Part shown: piece after piece, positions 8,055 to 17,576 of the stretch
Position numbering within the stretch: the first letter of the stretch is position 1
How the letters are laid out: every line of letters begins with the position of its first letter
Notes under the pieces: generated by a model
Told to the model about the DNA's origin: nothing
Databases searched by the model: none
What the model saw: only the letters and a program-made list of their open reading frames with translations
Assembly (NCBI GenBank): GCA_001897745.1
Contig: MKUH01000010.1
Coordinates: 1-37,290 of the forward strand
Length of the DNA stretch: 37,290 nucleotides
Source: Candidatus Accumulibacter sp. 66-26
GTDB lineage: Bacteria; Pseudomonadota; Gammaproteobacteria; Burkholderiales; Rhodocyclaceae
Direction of reading: 5' to 3'
Translations under genes and position numbers: made by a program

Positions 8055-8840
8055 ATGCCAACCGTCGTGAAGCCGCGTGGTCGCGGACGCCCTCCGACCC
8101 ATCCTGTCGATCGTGTCCGGACGAAATTGTGGTTCAACGCCGTCAAGCAATCCTCGGGAATGTCCTCGGCCTATGCGCTCGAAATGGCCTTCGATGGCGA
8201 CCGCATCCGCAAGCGCGTTACAGATGTCGCTCGGCCGCGCAAGTGGGATGGCTACCAGAAGGGCGCGTCGGTGCCGAGCGACAAGCCAGGGCCGAGGAAC
8301 GTGGTTGAACAGGCAGAAGCAATGTTCCCTGGCACAGCGCGCTGGTTCCGCAGCCCCCTGTGGGCCTCCTTGCGGGGCGAGGCATTCGATTCCCGGATGA
8401 TCGAGGACGCCCTGCGCGGACTGGAACCGGAGGTCGTCTCGGTGCTGTTCGAAGCCGAGCCACGAGAACACGAGAAAGCGCCGAGGCAACGCCCCTTCGA
8501 TGCGAACAGCGTCAAACAACTGTTGGACATCGGAAGCTTCGACGCGCTCGTGGCGGCCGTGCTGTTGGTCGGCCTCTCGGAGGCCATCGCCTCACCGGAA
8601 CTGCGCGAACGCGCGCTTCACGTCTACGTGGAGATCCAGGCACCCTTGCGGCAGATGCCGGACATGGACGGGATTTATCCTGAACTCTTTTCACTGATCG
8701 ACCACCGCTGCAAGCACTGGGTCTATACCTCGTCCAATCAGCGTATGGACGTGGTGATCTTCTGGCAGGGCGTGGCGAAAGAACACGCCAAACGACTTCG
8801 CGAACCAGACAATGCCACGCCGCCGAGCGGGGAAACCTGA
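8055..8840 (+). CDS. Hypothetical protein with AT-hook-like N-terminus
   Basis: This soluble protein has 261 residues from ATG 8055; a GTG at 8049 would add two residues. AGAAAG lies about five bases before the GTG and eleven before the ATG. The first residues include RGRGRPP, which looks like an AT-hook and hints at DNA contact. The rest is helical with no catalytic motif I recognise; the C-terminal part contains EIQAPLRQMPDMDGIYPEL and RMDVVIFWQGV. It forms a divergent pair with the 97-residue gene. Function unknown. Confidence 0.65.
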   Translation: MPTVVKPRGRGRPPTHPVDRVRTKLWFNAVKQSSGMSSAYALEMAFDGDRIRKRVTDVARPRKWDGYQKGASVPSDKPGPRNVVEQAEAMFPGTARWFRSPLWASLRGEAFDSRMIEDALRGLEPEVVSVLFEAEPREHEKAPRQRPFDANSVKQLLDIGSFDALVAAVLLVGLSEAIASPELRERALHVYVEIQAPLRQMPDMDGIYPELFSLIDHRCKHWVYTSSNQRMDVVIFWQGVAKEHAKRLREPDNATPPSGET

Positions 8841-8888
8841 TGAGCGTCAGCATGCGATCACCATCTTGCTGTTAGAAACCACGCCGCC

Positions 8889-9173
8889 ATGCGTTTCCTG
8901 CTCGCTTTCGTCCTCTCGGTGTGCTTGTCATTCAATGCCGCCTATGCGGCAGGGAGTGACGTGTGCGACACGCTTGAGGCGGGAACGAGCGGGAGGGCGG
9001 TTTCCCTGAATTCAGAGCACGAAGAGCATTTCGGTCATCACTTGCATGACCATCAATACACGCCGGATGCCCACGCCAAGTCGGCCCCGCCAAGACCCAT
9101 AGCTGGCAAGGCATCGGAAGCAGTTGCTCAGCGCGTCAGCTTCACTTCGACCGCCTTTTCGATCGGCGGATAA
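8889..9173 (+). pseudogene. CzcI-like periplasmic metal-response protein, 3' truncated
   Basis: The frame encodes 94 residues. A clear signal peptide (MRFLLAFVLSVCLSFNAAYA) precedes a histidine-rich segment, HEEHFGHHLHDHQ, which is the hallmark of CzcI-type proteins found beside cobalt-zinc-cadmium efflux genes. The last 15 or so codons are antisense to the end of the DsbD-like gene, so the original C-terminus appears to have been replaced when these segments were joined. No czcCBA genes follow. It is probably a remnant, but it could still produce a secreted His-rich peptide. Confidence 0.55.
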
Positions 9174-9583
9174 CAAAGTCCGATCTGCTCATTGCATCCC
9201 TGATAGGTTGCCTGCACCGTGAGCGCCTTTACGGTCGGAGCCCGGTCGAGCGTGATTTCGATACGGACCGGAGCCTTGTACACCTCGGTCAGGCCGAAGT
9301 ACGGGTCGTTTTTCTGCTCGCCAACAGGGAGCGTGAGCTGCCTGATCGAAACACCGCTTGCATTGCGTAAGGCGATGCGCGTCTTGTCCTTGTAGAGGTA
9401 ATGCCTCTTTGCCGGAATGATCTCGGCCACCAGAGTCGTGGGATTCTTCAACGAGACCTTGAACTTAAATGCTTCGTCGGGTGGGAGCGGCTGCGCGGAG
9501 GCATGGCCGAGACGCGACAGGCTCAGCAAGAAGAGCGTCGCGATTGCGATCCGAGGCAAGCTGTAGAAGCGTGGTTGCGTCAC
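9128..9583 (-). CDS. Periplasmic DsbD alpha-domain-like protein
   Basis: This 151-residue protein corresponds to the N-terminal periplasmic domain of DsbD (thiol:disulphide interchange) with no membrane or thioredoxin domains. The motif CNEQIGLCYPP carries the cysteine pair that in DsbD passes electrons to DsbC and CcmG. A signal peptide lies at residues 1-30 (ending GHASA). The start is GTG at 9583, supported by AGGAG six bases upstream; the frame continues to 9664 but without such a site. It is the last gene of the lead/cadmium operon, after a 67-base gap. Its likely role is thiol reduction in the periplasm during metal stress; with no DsbD membrane part here it must rely on the host or work alone. 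Confidence 0.8.
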   Translation of the reverse strand: MTQPRFYSLPRIAIATLFLLSLSRLGHASAQPLPPDEAFKFKVSLKNPTTLVAEIIPAKRHYLYKDKTRIALRNASGVSIRQLTLPVGEQKNDPYFGLTEVYKAPVRIEITLDRAPTVKALTVQATYQGCNEQIGLCYPPIEKAVEVKLTR

Positions 9584-9650
9584 TGGAAACTCCTGGTGGA
9601 TGAGTGGAATAATGTGCGATGGCAGACTTTTGGCCGCCCCGGTTAAGAGG

Positions 9651-10172
9651 CTACGTCTCGGCATGACGCCGCTGGTTTTTCGCCGAACCGTATAGAAGGA
9701 GCAGGACGCCCAGGACGATCGCCGAGTCGGCCAGGTTGAACGCCGGCCAATGCCATCCGGCCAGGTGGAAATCGAGGTAGTCGACGACGGCGCCGTGCAG
9801 CAAACGGTCCGTTGCGTTGCCCAGCGCTCCCCCCAGGACCAGGCTGTATCCGCCCGCCTCGAATCGTCGCAAGGTCTGGCGCAGGAGCAGGAAGGTCAAG
9901 AAGGCCGAAACGGCAAGGGCGAGCACCATGAAGAAATAACGCTGCCATCCACCGGCACCGGCCAAAAAACTGAACGCGGCGCCCGGGTTCAGAACATGGA
10001 CGAGGTTGAAGAATGGCGTGAGCGGTTCGCTCGCACCGTAGGGGAGCGAAGCGACAATTTGCCGCTTGGCCACCTGGTCGGCGAGCATTACCCCGACGGC
10101 CAGCACAAGCCATCGCCATCGGTGGCCGAAGGCCCCTCTTCTCATTGACGTCCACAGGTAGCGCTCGCTCAT
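9651..10172 (-). CDS. lspA: Lipoprotein signal peptidase (signal peptidase II), PbrC-like
   Basis: This is a 173-residue inner-membrane aspartyl protease of the LspA family, which cleaves prolipoproteins after lipid attachment. The conserved blocks LADQVAK, NPGAAFSFL, NATDRLLHGAVVDY (catalytic Asp) and FNLADSAI (second catalytic Asp) are present among four membrane segments. The start ATG overlaps the stop of the PAP2 gene as ATGA. In known pbr lead-resistance operons a signal peptidase (PbrC) and an undecaprenyl pyrophosphatase (PbrB) follow the PbrA ATPase in this order, so this copy is metal-associated cargo rather than the host's housekeeping gene. Confidence 0.93.
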   Translation of the reverse strand: MSERYLWTSMRRGAFGHRWRWLVLAVGVMLADQVAKRQIVASLPYGASEPLTPFFNLVHVLNPGAAFSFLAGAGGWQRYFFMVLALAVSAFLTFLLLRQTLRRFEAGGYSLVLGGALGNATDRLLHGAVVDYLDFHLAGWHWPAFNLADSAIVLGVLLLLYGSAKNQRRHAET

Positions 10173-10783
10173 TGCCGTTCTCCTTCTCCGGCGGCCGTGA
10201 CCGCCTTGCGCGGGTCTTGCAAAATAGCCAGCGCGGCGCTCGCGAGGCCGACGGCGTAACCCGCGACTATGTCGGCGGGGAAATGCGCGCCGAGCCAGAT
10301 TCGCGAAAGGCCAACGCCGAGTGCAAACAGCGCGGCCGTGAGCTGCCCCGGCAGACCGATCAGCGGCCACAGGCTCGCCGCCAGGAGCGCCGCGAACGCG
10401 GCGTGGCCACTGGGCAGGCTGTATTCCCGCTCTCCTGCCGCGACGACATCGACATGGATGGCGCTCGGCGCCAATACCGCTGCCGGCCGTGGGAAGTCCA
10501 GTGCCAGCTTGAGACCTGCCGTGAGCACGAACGCGATGGCCGCCCCGACGAGCAGCCGCTTGAGCTGCATCAGCACCTGCGCCGCCATGCTGCTGTTCGC
10601 CTGCCGCAGCAGCAAGGCGACCGCCAGCCAGCCGCCTGCGACCAAGGGCAGGTTCCAGTAACTGCCGATGCGCGAGAGCCATTCCATGAACTCATCCAGA
10701 CGGCCGGGCGGATGCAGATTGATGGCCTGAAAAAGCCATACGTTGGCGCCGCCCCAGTCGTAGAGGAACTCCTTGGCGGTCAC
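10169..10783 (-). CDS. pbrB: PAP2-family undecaprenyl-pyrophosphate phosphatase, PbrB-like
   Basis: This membrane phosphatase of 204 residues has all three acid-phosphatase motifs: KLALDFPRP, LPSGHAAF and SRIWLGAHFPAD. In lead resistance the homologue PbrB releases inorganic phosphate in the periplasm so that exported lead is trapped as phosphate salt. The start is GTG at 10783, overlapping the ATPase stop as GTGA, which implies translational coupling; an upstream start would run deep into the ATPase gene. The order ATPase, phosphatase, signal peptidase strongly supports the pbr assignment. Confidence 0.9.
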   Translation of the reverse strand: MTAKEFLYDWGGANVWLFQAINLHPPGRLDEFMEWLSRIGSYWNLPLVAGGWLAVALLLRQANSSMAAQVLMQLKRLLVGAAIAFVLTAGLKLALDFPRPAAVLAPSAIHVDVVAAGEREYSLPSGHAAFAALLAASLWPLIGLPGQLTAALFALGVGLSRIWLGAHFPADIVAGYAVGLASAALAILQDPRKAVTAAGEGERQ

Positions 10784-12960
10784 TTGCGCAGCAGCCTCAG
10801 CCCGTTGGCGACGACAATCAGGCTCGCCCCCATGTCGGCAAACACCGCCATCCACATTGTCGCGTGGCCGGTGAAGGTGAGCGCGAGGAACGCCGCCTTG
10901 ATGCCCAGCGCGACGACGATGTTCTGCTTCAACACGCGTGCGGTAGCGCGGGACAAGCGCACGAAGGTCGGCAGCTTGCGCAAGTCGTCGTCCATCAAGG
11001 CGACATCGGCGGTTTCGATCGCGGCGTCGGCGCCGGCGGCGCCCATGGCGAAGCCGATGTCGGCCCGCGCCAGCGCCGGTGCATCGTTGATGCCGTCCCC
11101 CGCCATGCCGACGGTGTCACCCGACGACACAAGTTGTTCGATCTCCCGCATCTTGTCTTCCGGGAGCAGGCCGCCCAGGGCCCGATCGATGCCGACCTGG
11201 TCGGCAATCGCCTGGGCGGTGTGCTGGTTGTCGCCGGTCAGCATCACCGTCCTGACTCCCATCGCATGCAGGTCGGCGATCGCCTGCCGGCTGCTGCCCT
11301 TGACCGTGTCGGCGACGGCGAAGAGGGCCAGGACGCCGGTTTCGCCGACCAGCATGACGACAGTCTTGCCCTGACCTTCGAGCGCCGAAAGACGCGCTTC
11401 CAGCTCCGGCGAGCCGGCGCCCAAGTCCTGGACCAGGCGGTGGTTGCCCAAGTGGAAGACCGCGTCGTCGATGCGTCCGCGCACCCCGCGCCCGGGCAAG
11501 GCCGAGAACTCGTCGACCTCACGCAGCTTCACTCGGTCCGCTCGGGCGGCAAGGGCGAGGGCCTGCGAAACGGGGTGATCGGAGCGTGCCGCGAGGCTGG
11601 CGGCAAGCCCCTTCGAACGCACGCCGTCGGCGTCTTGCCATGGCTCGAAATCGGTCTGCCTCGGCTTGCCGTGCGTGAGGGTGCCGGTCTTGTCGAGGGC
11701 CAGCCAGGTGAGCTTGCGCCCCTTTTCCAGGTACACGCCGCCCTTGACGAGAATGCCGTGCCGGACGGCGGCCGCGAGGCCGCTGACGATGCTCACTGGA
11801 GTGGAGATGACCAGCGCGCAGGGGCAGGCGATCACGAGCAGAACCAGGGCCTTGTAGATCCAGTCGAGCCAGGCTCCGCCTTGCACGAGCGGGGGCAAGA
11901 CCGCCACGGCCAGGGCGACGGCGAAGACGGCGGGGGTGTAGTAACGGGCGAACTGATCGACGAAGCGCTGCGTTGGCGCGCGACTACCCTGGGCCGCCTC
12001 CACCGCATGGATGATCCGCGCCAGCGTTGAATTGGTCGCCCCCGCCGTGACCTTGTATTCGAAGGACCCCGACTGGTTGATGGTGCCGGCGAAGACCGCG
12101 TCACCTGTCGCCTTCTCAACCGGGAGGCTCTCGCCGGTGATCGGAGCTTGATCGACCGTGGAACGGCCCTGCAGCACCTCGCCGTCCAGTGCAATGCGCT
12201 CGCCGGGCTTGACGCGGACGCGGCTGCCGACCTGCACCGCGCTGGCCGCCACTTCAGCCCAGCTTCCGTCGGGCTGCTGCACGGTGGCCTGCTCCGGCGC
12301 GAGTTCCAGCAGGCGATGGATCGCCTGCCGGGCCCGATCGAGCGACCGGGCCTCGATGACTTCGGCCAGTGCGAACAGCACCATGACCATCGCCGCTTCC
12401 GGCCAATGGCCGATCAGCATGGCGCCGGTGACCGCGATCGACATCAGGGCGTTCATGTTCAGATTGCGGTTCCTGAGCGCAATCCAGCCCTTCTTGTAAG
12501 TGGACAGCCCGCCGCTGAAGATCGCGAACAGGGCCAGCGCGAGGACGGCCCAGTGATCGCCGCCGATCAACCAGGAGGCCAACTCCGCAAGCGCTGCCGC
12601 CGCGCCGGATGCCACAAGCGGCCACCAGTTTGTGCGCGGCGCGACGGGCGCGCGCTGGCGTCCCGAAGCCGCTTCCATCACCTCGGCCTTGAATCCGATT
12701 GACCCAAGCGCAGCCATCATGGCAGGCAACGCCTCGGGCACGTGGCTGACCCGAAGCGTGCGCTGCATGAGATTGAAGTCCAGCCCGGAGACCGCGGGCA
12801 GGCCGGAAAGCTTGCCGCGAATCAGTGCCTCTTCCGTCGGGCAGTCCATGTTCTCGATCCGCAAGACCGTCTGCGATGCGCCCGGCTGGACTTTTTCTAG
12901 CATTGGTCGCTCGACCGGGGTGGCGACGCAACCGCATCCCTTCGAATTGCAAGCGCTCAT
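10780..12960 (-). CDS. pbrA: P1B-type Pb/Cd/Zn-exporting ATPase
   Basis: This is a 726-residue inner-membrane pump. The N-terminus has a cysteine cluster (CNSKGCGC) and one heavy-metal-associated domain with ENMDCPTEE, which keeps only the first cysteine of the usual pair. The transmembrane metal site is CPC at 379-381, followed by DKTGTLTHGK (phosphorylated Asp) and GDGINDAPALA. These mark the Zn/Cd/Pb class (ZntA, CadA, PbrA). The start at 12960 has AAGGAG five bases upstream. Coupling to PAP2 and signal peptidase genes and the pbr-like operator favour PbrA over CadA; substrate range cannot be read from sequence. Confidence 0.93.
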   Translation of the reverse strand: MSACNSKGCGCVATPVERPMLEKVQPGASQTVLRIENMDCPTEEALIRGKLSGLPAVSGLDFNLMQRTLRVSHVPEALPAMMAALGSIGFKAEVMEAASGRQRAPVAPRTNWWPLVASGAAAALAELASWLIGGDHWAVLALALFAIFSGGLSTYKKGWIALRNRNLNMNALMSIAVTGAMLIGHWPEAAMVMVLFALAEVIEARSLDRARQAIHRLLELAPEQATVQQPDGSWAEVAASAVQVGSRVRVKPGERIALDGEVLQGRSTVDQAPITGESLPVEKATGDAVFAGTINQSGSFEYKVTAGATNSTLARIIHAVEAAQGSRAPTQRFVDQFARYYTPAVFAVALAVAVLPPLVQGGAWLDWIYKALVLLVIACPCALVISTPVSIVSGLAAAVRHGILVKGGVYLEKGRKLTWLALDKTGTLTHGKPRQTDFEPWQDADGVRSKGLAASLAARSDHPVSQALALAARADRVKLREVDEFSALPGRGVRGRIDDAVFHLGNHRLVQDLGAGSPELEARLSALEGQGKTVVMLVGETGVLALFAVADTVKGSSRQAIADLHAMGVRTVMLTGDNQHTAQAIADQVGIDRALGGLLPEDKMREIEQLVSSGDTVGMAGDGINDAPALARADIGFAMGAAGADAAIETADVALMDDDLRKLPTFVRLSRATARVLKQNIVVALGIKAAFLALTFTGHATMWMAVFADMGASLIVVANGLRLLRK

Positions 12961-12991
12961 GGCAACTCCTTCTTGATCCAAGTCATTGCCC

Positions 12992-13022
12992 ATTAGGCAC
13001 CCTGTAGTTACTATAGGGTCAA
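12992..13022 (-). promoter_or_regulatory. PbrR/CadR-type promoter-operator of the lead/cadmium operon
   Basis: On the minus strand, TTGACC (13022-13017) and CCTAAT (12997-12992) are separated by 19 bases. The spacer centres on an inverted repeat, ACCCT/AGGGT, spanning 12999-13019. A 19-bp spacer with a central dyad is the mark of MerR-family activation, where the bound regulator twists an over-long promoter. The dyad closely resembles the known pbrA operator. It lies between pbrA and the divergent regulator gene. Confidence 0.88.
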
Positions 13023-13034
13023 GAGGAGAACAGT

Positions 13035-13472
13035 ATGGGCATCAAGATTGGCGACCTGGCCAGACTCACCGAATGCCAGGTCGAGACGATTCGTTACTAT
13101 GAGAAAGAGGGGCTACTGCCTTCGCCGCCCCGTAGCGTGGGCAACTTCCGCCTCTATGGCGAGGCGCACGTGGAACGGTTGCAGTTCATCCGGCACTGCC
13201 GTTCGCTCGGCATGACGCTGGCCGACGTCCGGACATTACTGGGGTATCGCGACACTCCGAGCGAAGACTGTGGCGCAATCAACGCGCTTCTGGACCAACA
13301 TATCCGGCAGGTTGAAGTCCGCGTCACCGAACTCATCCAGCTGAAAGGTCATTTGACGGCCTTGCGCGACAGCTGTGCCGGCGCCCGGCCAACCCCGGCA
13401 TGCGGAATCCTGGAGGGGCTCGCGGATTGTTCGTCTCATCGAGGTGCCGGGCAAGCCACGCGACACGGCTGA
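13035..13472 (+). CDS. pbrR: MerR-family Pb/Cd-responsive regulator (PbrR/CadR type)
   Basis: This regulator of 145 residues has an N-terminal winged helix-turn-helix (IGDLARLTECQVETIRYYE) and a dimerisation coiled coil. The metal-site cysteines are C77 in SEDCGAI and the pair in DSCAGARPTPACGI, with a further cysteine at C14. This is the pattern of PbrR and CadR. A GGAG site lies seven bases before the ATG. It faces away from pbrA over a shared operator. Two similar operators elsewhere in the window lack a nearby matched regulator and may answer to this protein. Confidence 0.9.
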   Translation: MGIKIGDLARLTECQVETIRYYEKEGLLPSPPRSVGNFRLYGEAHVERLQFIRHCRSLGMTLADVRTLLGYRDTPSEDCGAINALLDQHIRQVEVRVTELIQLKGHLTALRDSCAGARPTPACGILEGLADCSSHRGAGQATRHG

Positions 13473-13535
13473 TACTTCAGGTCACTTGTTGTCGGCGACT
13501 GCGGCACGCGATGTTCGTCGCTTCGGACTGCCGTC

Positions 13536-13970
13536 TTATTCAACCGAGTAGATGCGCGACGGCTCACCTGCTTTGGGCAAGGTATACACCTTGAGCGTGC
13601 CGGCAACGTGCGGCCCCATGCCGGGAGCACTGGCCGGCATGCCCGGAATGGTCAGGCCGCGCACCGCAGGCTTCTCGGCCAGCAGCTTCTTGACCGCCGA
13701 CGCCGGGACGTGGCCCTCCACGAGGTAACCGCCAACCTGCGCGGTATGGCAGCTCGCCAGGGTCGGCGGGACGCCGAGCCGCTCGCGTTCCCCGGGCAGA
13801 TTCCGCGTATCGATCTGCCGTACTTTGAAACCGGCGTCCTGCAGGTGCTTGACCCATTCGGTGCAGCAGCCGCAATCGGGATCTTTGTAGACGGTTACTT
13901 CAGGCAGTTGTGCAGCAAGCGCACTCTGCAGCGCCAGGGCCGTAAGCAGGCCCGCAACCAGGGTTCGCAT
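13536..13970 (-). CDS. DUF411 periplasmic metal-binding protein
   Basis: This protein has 144 residues with a signal peptide (residues 1-19, ending LAA). It belongs to DUF411: the motif YKDPDCGCCTEW is followed by the family's typical SCHTAQVGGYLVEGHVP and LTIPGMPASAPGM. Such proteins occur beside copper, cadmium and mercury genes and are thought to bind metal in the periplasm through CxCC and Met-rich motifs; the precise role is not established. It runs convergent to pbrR. A MerR-type promoter lies upstream at 14050-14080, so it is probably metal-induced. Confidence 0.85.
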   Translation of the reverse strand: MRTLVAGLLTALALQSALAAQLPEVTVYKDPDCGCCTEWVKHLQDAGFKVRQIDTRNLPGERERLGVPPTLASCHTAQVGGYLVEGHVPASAVKKLLAEKPAVRGLTIPGMPASAPGMGPHVAGTLKVYTLPKAGEPSRIYSVE

Positions 13971-14049
13971 CAGGGATCTCCAAGAGGGCGCGATAATCGA
14001 ACAGGAAGCAGAGTGTAGCGTTGCGCACTAGTTCTCGGCTTCGTCGTCT

Positions 14050-14080
14050 ATTGAAAACCCTACAGCAGCCACAGAGTCAA
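14050..14080 (-). promoter_or_regulatory. MerR-type promoter upstream of the DUF411 gene
   Basis: On the minus strand, TTGACT (14080-14075) and TTCAAT (14055-14050) are separated by exactly 19 bases, which hold an imperfect dyad of the ACTCT/AGGGT type. The half-sites match the pbr operator better than the mer operator. The promoter ends about 80 bases before the DUF411 start. Confidence 0.6.
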
Positions 14081-14090
14081 GCGCTGCTTC

Positions 14091-14310
14091 TTACGGCAAC
14101 GCCGCCATCACCCGCGAGAGCTTCTGCCGTACCTCGGCGGCCAACTGCGTTATCTCGGGCTTTCCAACCAGTTCAAGCACCGCGTTCGGGTCCATGAACT
14201 CCACGCGCACCCGGTTCGCTTCGTCCTCGCGCACGACGACGTTGCAGGGCAGCAGCAGGCTTTTTGAGCAGTGGCTGGCAAGCACGTTGCTCGCTGCCGG
14301 GTTCTATGGG
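14091..14310 (-). pseudogene. DUF302 gene remnant (C-terminal part)
   Basis: The minus-strand frame carries [24 protein letters not shown] and a helical tail to the stop at 14091, which is the C-terminal half of a DUF302 protein. A stop codon precedes it and there is no N-terminal half. Upstream, the sequence passes directly into the merD remnant in another frame, so the two were joined by recombination. The longest start (GTG 14285) would give only 64 residues. It is unlikely to be functional. Confidence 0.7.
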
Positions 14311-14473
14311 GTCGCACGAAGCACAGCCGCTGCAAGGCTCCCGTGTCGAACACGCCATAGCCGCCTGCGGTGCGCGCGGACGGGCGCAGCAATCCGCGCA
14401 GCAGGTAGTCGCGCACGACATGCACGCTCACGCCGGCATCCTGAGCCAGGTGCGACACCGTCTAGGCGTTCAT
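14311..14473 (-). pseudogene. merD: merD remnant with early nonsense codon and lost C-terminus
   Basis: A good ribosome-binding site (AAAGGAGG) precedes ATG 14473, and the reading [21 protein letters not shown] follows MerD except that the fourth codon is TAG where MerD usually has tyrosine (TAC). The similarity continues through [11 protein letters not shown] and [10 protein letters not shown], then ends abruptly at about 14311, where DUF302-like sequence begins. So merD, which modulates MerR action at the mer promoter, is inactivated twice. It lies 17 bases after merA, its normal place. Confidence 0.85.
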
Positions 14474-14490
14474 CGAACACCTCCTTTTCC

Positions 14491-16471
<1,981 letters not shown>

Positions 16472-16483
16472 GGCAATCTCCTT

Positions 16484-16834
16484 TCAGTAGAACAGCGGCA
16501 GGACGTAGGGAAAAGCGAGGGCAACCAGGACTAGGGCGGCCACGATCCAGAAAACCACCTTGTAGGCCGTCCGCACTTGGGGCACGGCGCAAACATCGCC
16601 GGGCTTGCAGGCATGGGCTGGTCGGAAGATGCTGCGCCAGGCGAAGAACAGCGCGATGAGTGCCGCGCCGATGAAGAACGGTCGGTACGGTTCCAGCACA
16701 GTCAGGTTGCCGATCCACGCGCCCGATAAGCCGAGCGCGACCAGCACGAGGGGGCCGAGGCAACAGGCCGAGGCGAGGACGGCCGCGACGCCGCCGGTCG
16801 CCAGTGCGCCGCAGCCGTTCTTGGGTTCCGACAT
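16484..16834 (-). CDS. merT: Mercuric ion transport protein
   Basis: This inner-membrane protein of 116 residues has three membrane segments. The paired cysteines in the first helix (SACCLGP) and a second pair in the cytoplasmic loop (HACKPGDVCAV) mark MerT, which moves Hg(II) from MerP to MerA. It is the first gene of the operon behind the mer promoter. No merC, merE or merB is present nearby, so uptake depends on MerT alone and organomercurials are not covered. Confidence 0.96.
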   Translation of the reverse strand: MSEPKNGCGALATGGVAAVLASACCLGPLVLVALGLSGAWIGNLTVLEPYRPFFIGAALIALFFAWRSIFRPAHACKPGDVCAVPQVRTAYKVVFWIVAALVLVALAFPYVLPLFY

Positions 16835-16869
16835 AAGGTTCTCCTTCCGGGACTTTGCTTAATGCTGTA

Positions 16870-16900
16870 ACGTTACTTCCGTAGTCAACTACGGAGTCAA
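16870..16900 (-). promoter_or_regulatory. mer promoter-operator
   Basis: On the minus strand, TTGACT (16900-16895) and TAACGT (16875-16870) are separated by exactly 19 bases containing the dyad CTCCGTAG/CTACGGAAG. This is the classic MerR-controlled merT promoter. It sits between merT and the divergent merR. Confidence 0.95.
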
Positions 16901-16902
16901 GC

Positions 16903-17313
16903 ATGACGGAGAACGCTTTGGAGAACCTGACCATCGGGGCCTTCGCCAAGGCGGCCGGCGTCAACGTGGAGACCATCCGCTTCTATCAGCTCAAGGGCTT
17001 GCTGCCCCAGCCGGAGCGGCCGTATGGCCGCATCCGTCGCTATGGGCAGGCGGACGTGGCCCGGGTGAAATTCGTGAAGTCAGCCCAGCGCCTGGGGTTC
17101 AGCCTGGATGAAGTCGGCCAGCTCCTGAAACTTGAGGACGGCACCCATTGCAGCGAGGCGGCCGAGCTGGCCGCCCACCGGCTGGCGGATGTGCGCGCAC
17201 GCATGGCGGACCTCACGCGGATGGAAGACGCGTTGTCGAAGCTGGTGAGCGAGTGCGACGCGCACCACGGCAATGTTTCCTGCCCGCTGATCGCAGCTTT
17301 GCACTGCTGCTAG
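16903..17313 (+). CDS. merR: Mercury-responsive regulator MerR
   Basis: This protein of 136 residues follows MerR of Tn21/Tn501 along its length: the helix-turn-helix ([19 protein letters not shown]), the dimerisation helix and the three mercury-binding cysteines in [14 protein letters not shown] and NVSCPLI. It represses its own gene and activates merTPA on Hg(II) binding. The coding start lies two bases after the promoter dyad region. The C-terminus ends in LHCC and is slightly shorter than that of Tn501 MerR. Confidence 0.97.
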   Translation: MTENALENLTIGAFAKAAGVNVETIRFYQLKGLLPQPERPYGRIRRYGQADVARVKFVKSAQRLGFSLDEVGQLLKLEDGTHCSEAAELAAHRLADVRARMADLTRMEDALSKLVSECDAHHGNVSCPLIAALHCC

Positions 17314-17576
17314 GTCAAAGCCGTCGCGCGCCTTAGCGTACGATTTTTTCCGTTTTCTGCGATGACCCCTCTATGGCGGCTCGTGCATCGCCGTGGCCGT
17401 ATTGGCAGTCATCACTGTCGCTTGGGTGTTCCTGTCACGGGAACGGTTACCGTGGGGCGAGGCCCCGGGTCCGAGTTCGCCTCGTTCTCTGTGGCTGCGG
17501 TGCCAACCGACTCCCACCGCTCCACCAATCTCCCCTTGACCCTGTAGTTACTGCAGGTTGTTTACTCGCAACCTTG
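17314..17576. other. Gap between merR and the ccm operon
   Basis: There is no convincing gene. A plus-strand frame of 48 codons from GTG 17393 to 17539 begins with a membrane-helix-like run (VAVLAVITVAWVFLSRERL) but has no good start signal and may be the tail of a lost gene. Its stop codon overlaps the -35 box of the MerR-type promoter at 17536. A T-run follows merR at about 17344, with only a weak stem before it. Confidence 0.4.
17536..17566 (+). promoter_or_regulatory. PbrR/CadR-like promoter upstream of the ccm-dsb-lnt operon
   Basis: TTGACC (17536-17541) and TTTACT (17561-17566) are separated by exactly 19 bases. The spacer carries the dyad CCTGTAG/CTGCAGG, and the 13 bases ACCCTGTAGTTAC are identical to those of the pbrA operator at 12999-13011. 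This is a MerR-family promoter reading into the cytochrome c maturation genes. The adjacent merR faces it but has a different operator, so the PbrR/CadR-type protein is the likelier regulator. Confidence 0.78.

Noticed and set aside
10145..12030. Long plus-strand open frames across the pbr operon
   Set aside because: They lie opposite pbrA, the PAP2 gene and lspA, which have full sets of motifs on the minus strand.
17393..17539. A 48-codon frame with a membrane-like helix upstream of the ccm promoter
   Set aside because: No start signal or family match; its end overlaps a promoter element, so it is more likely a remnant or chance.
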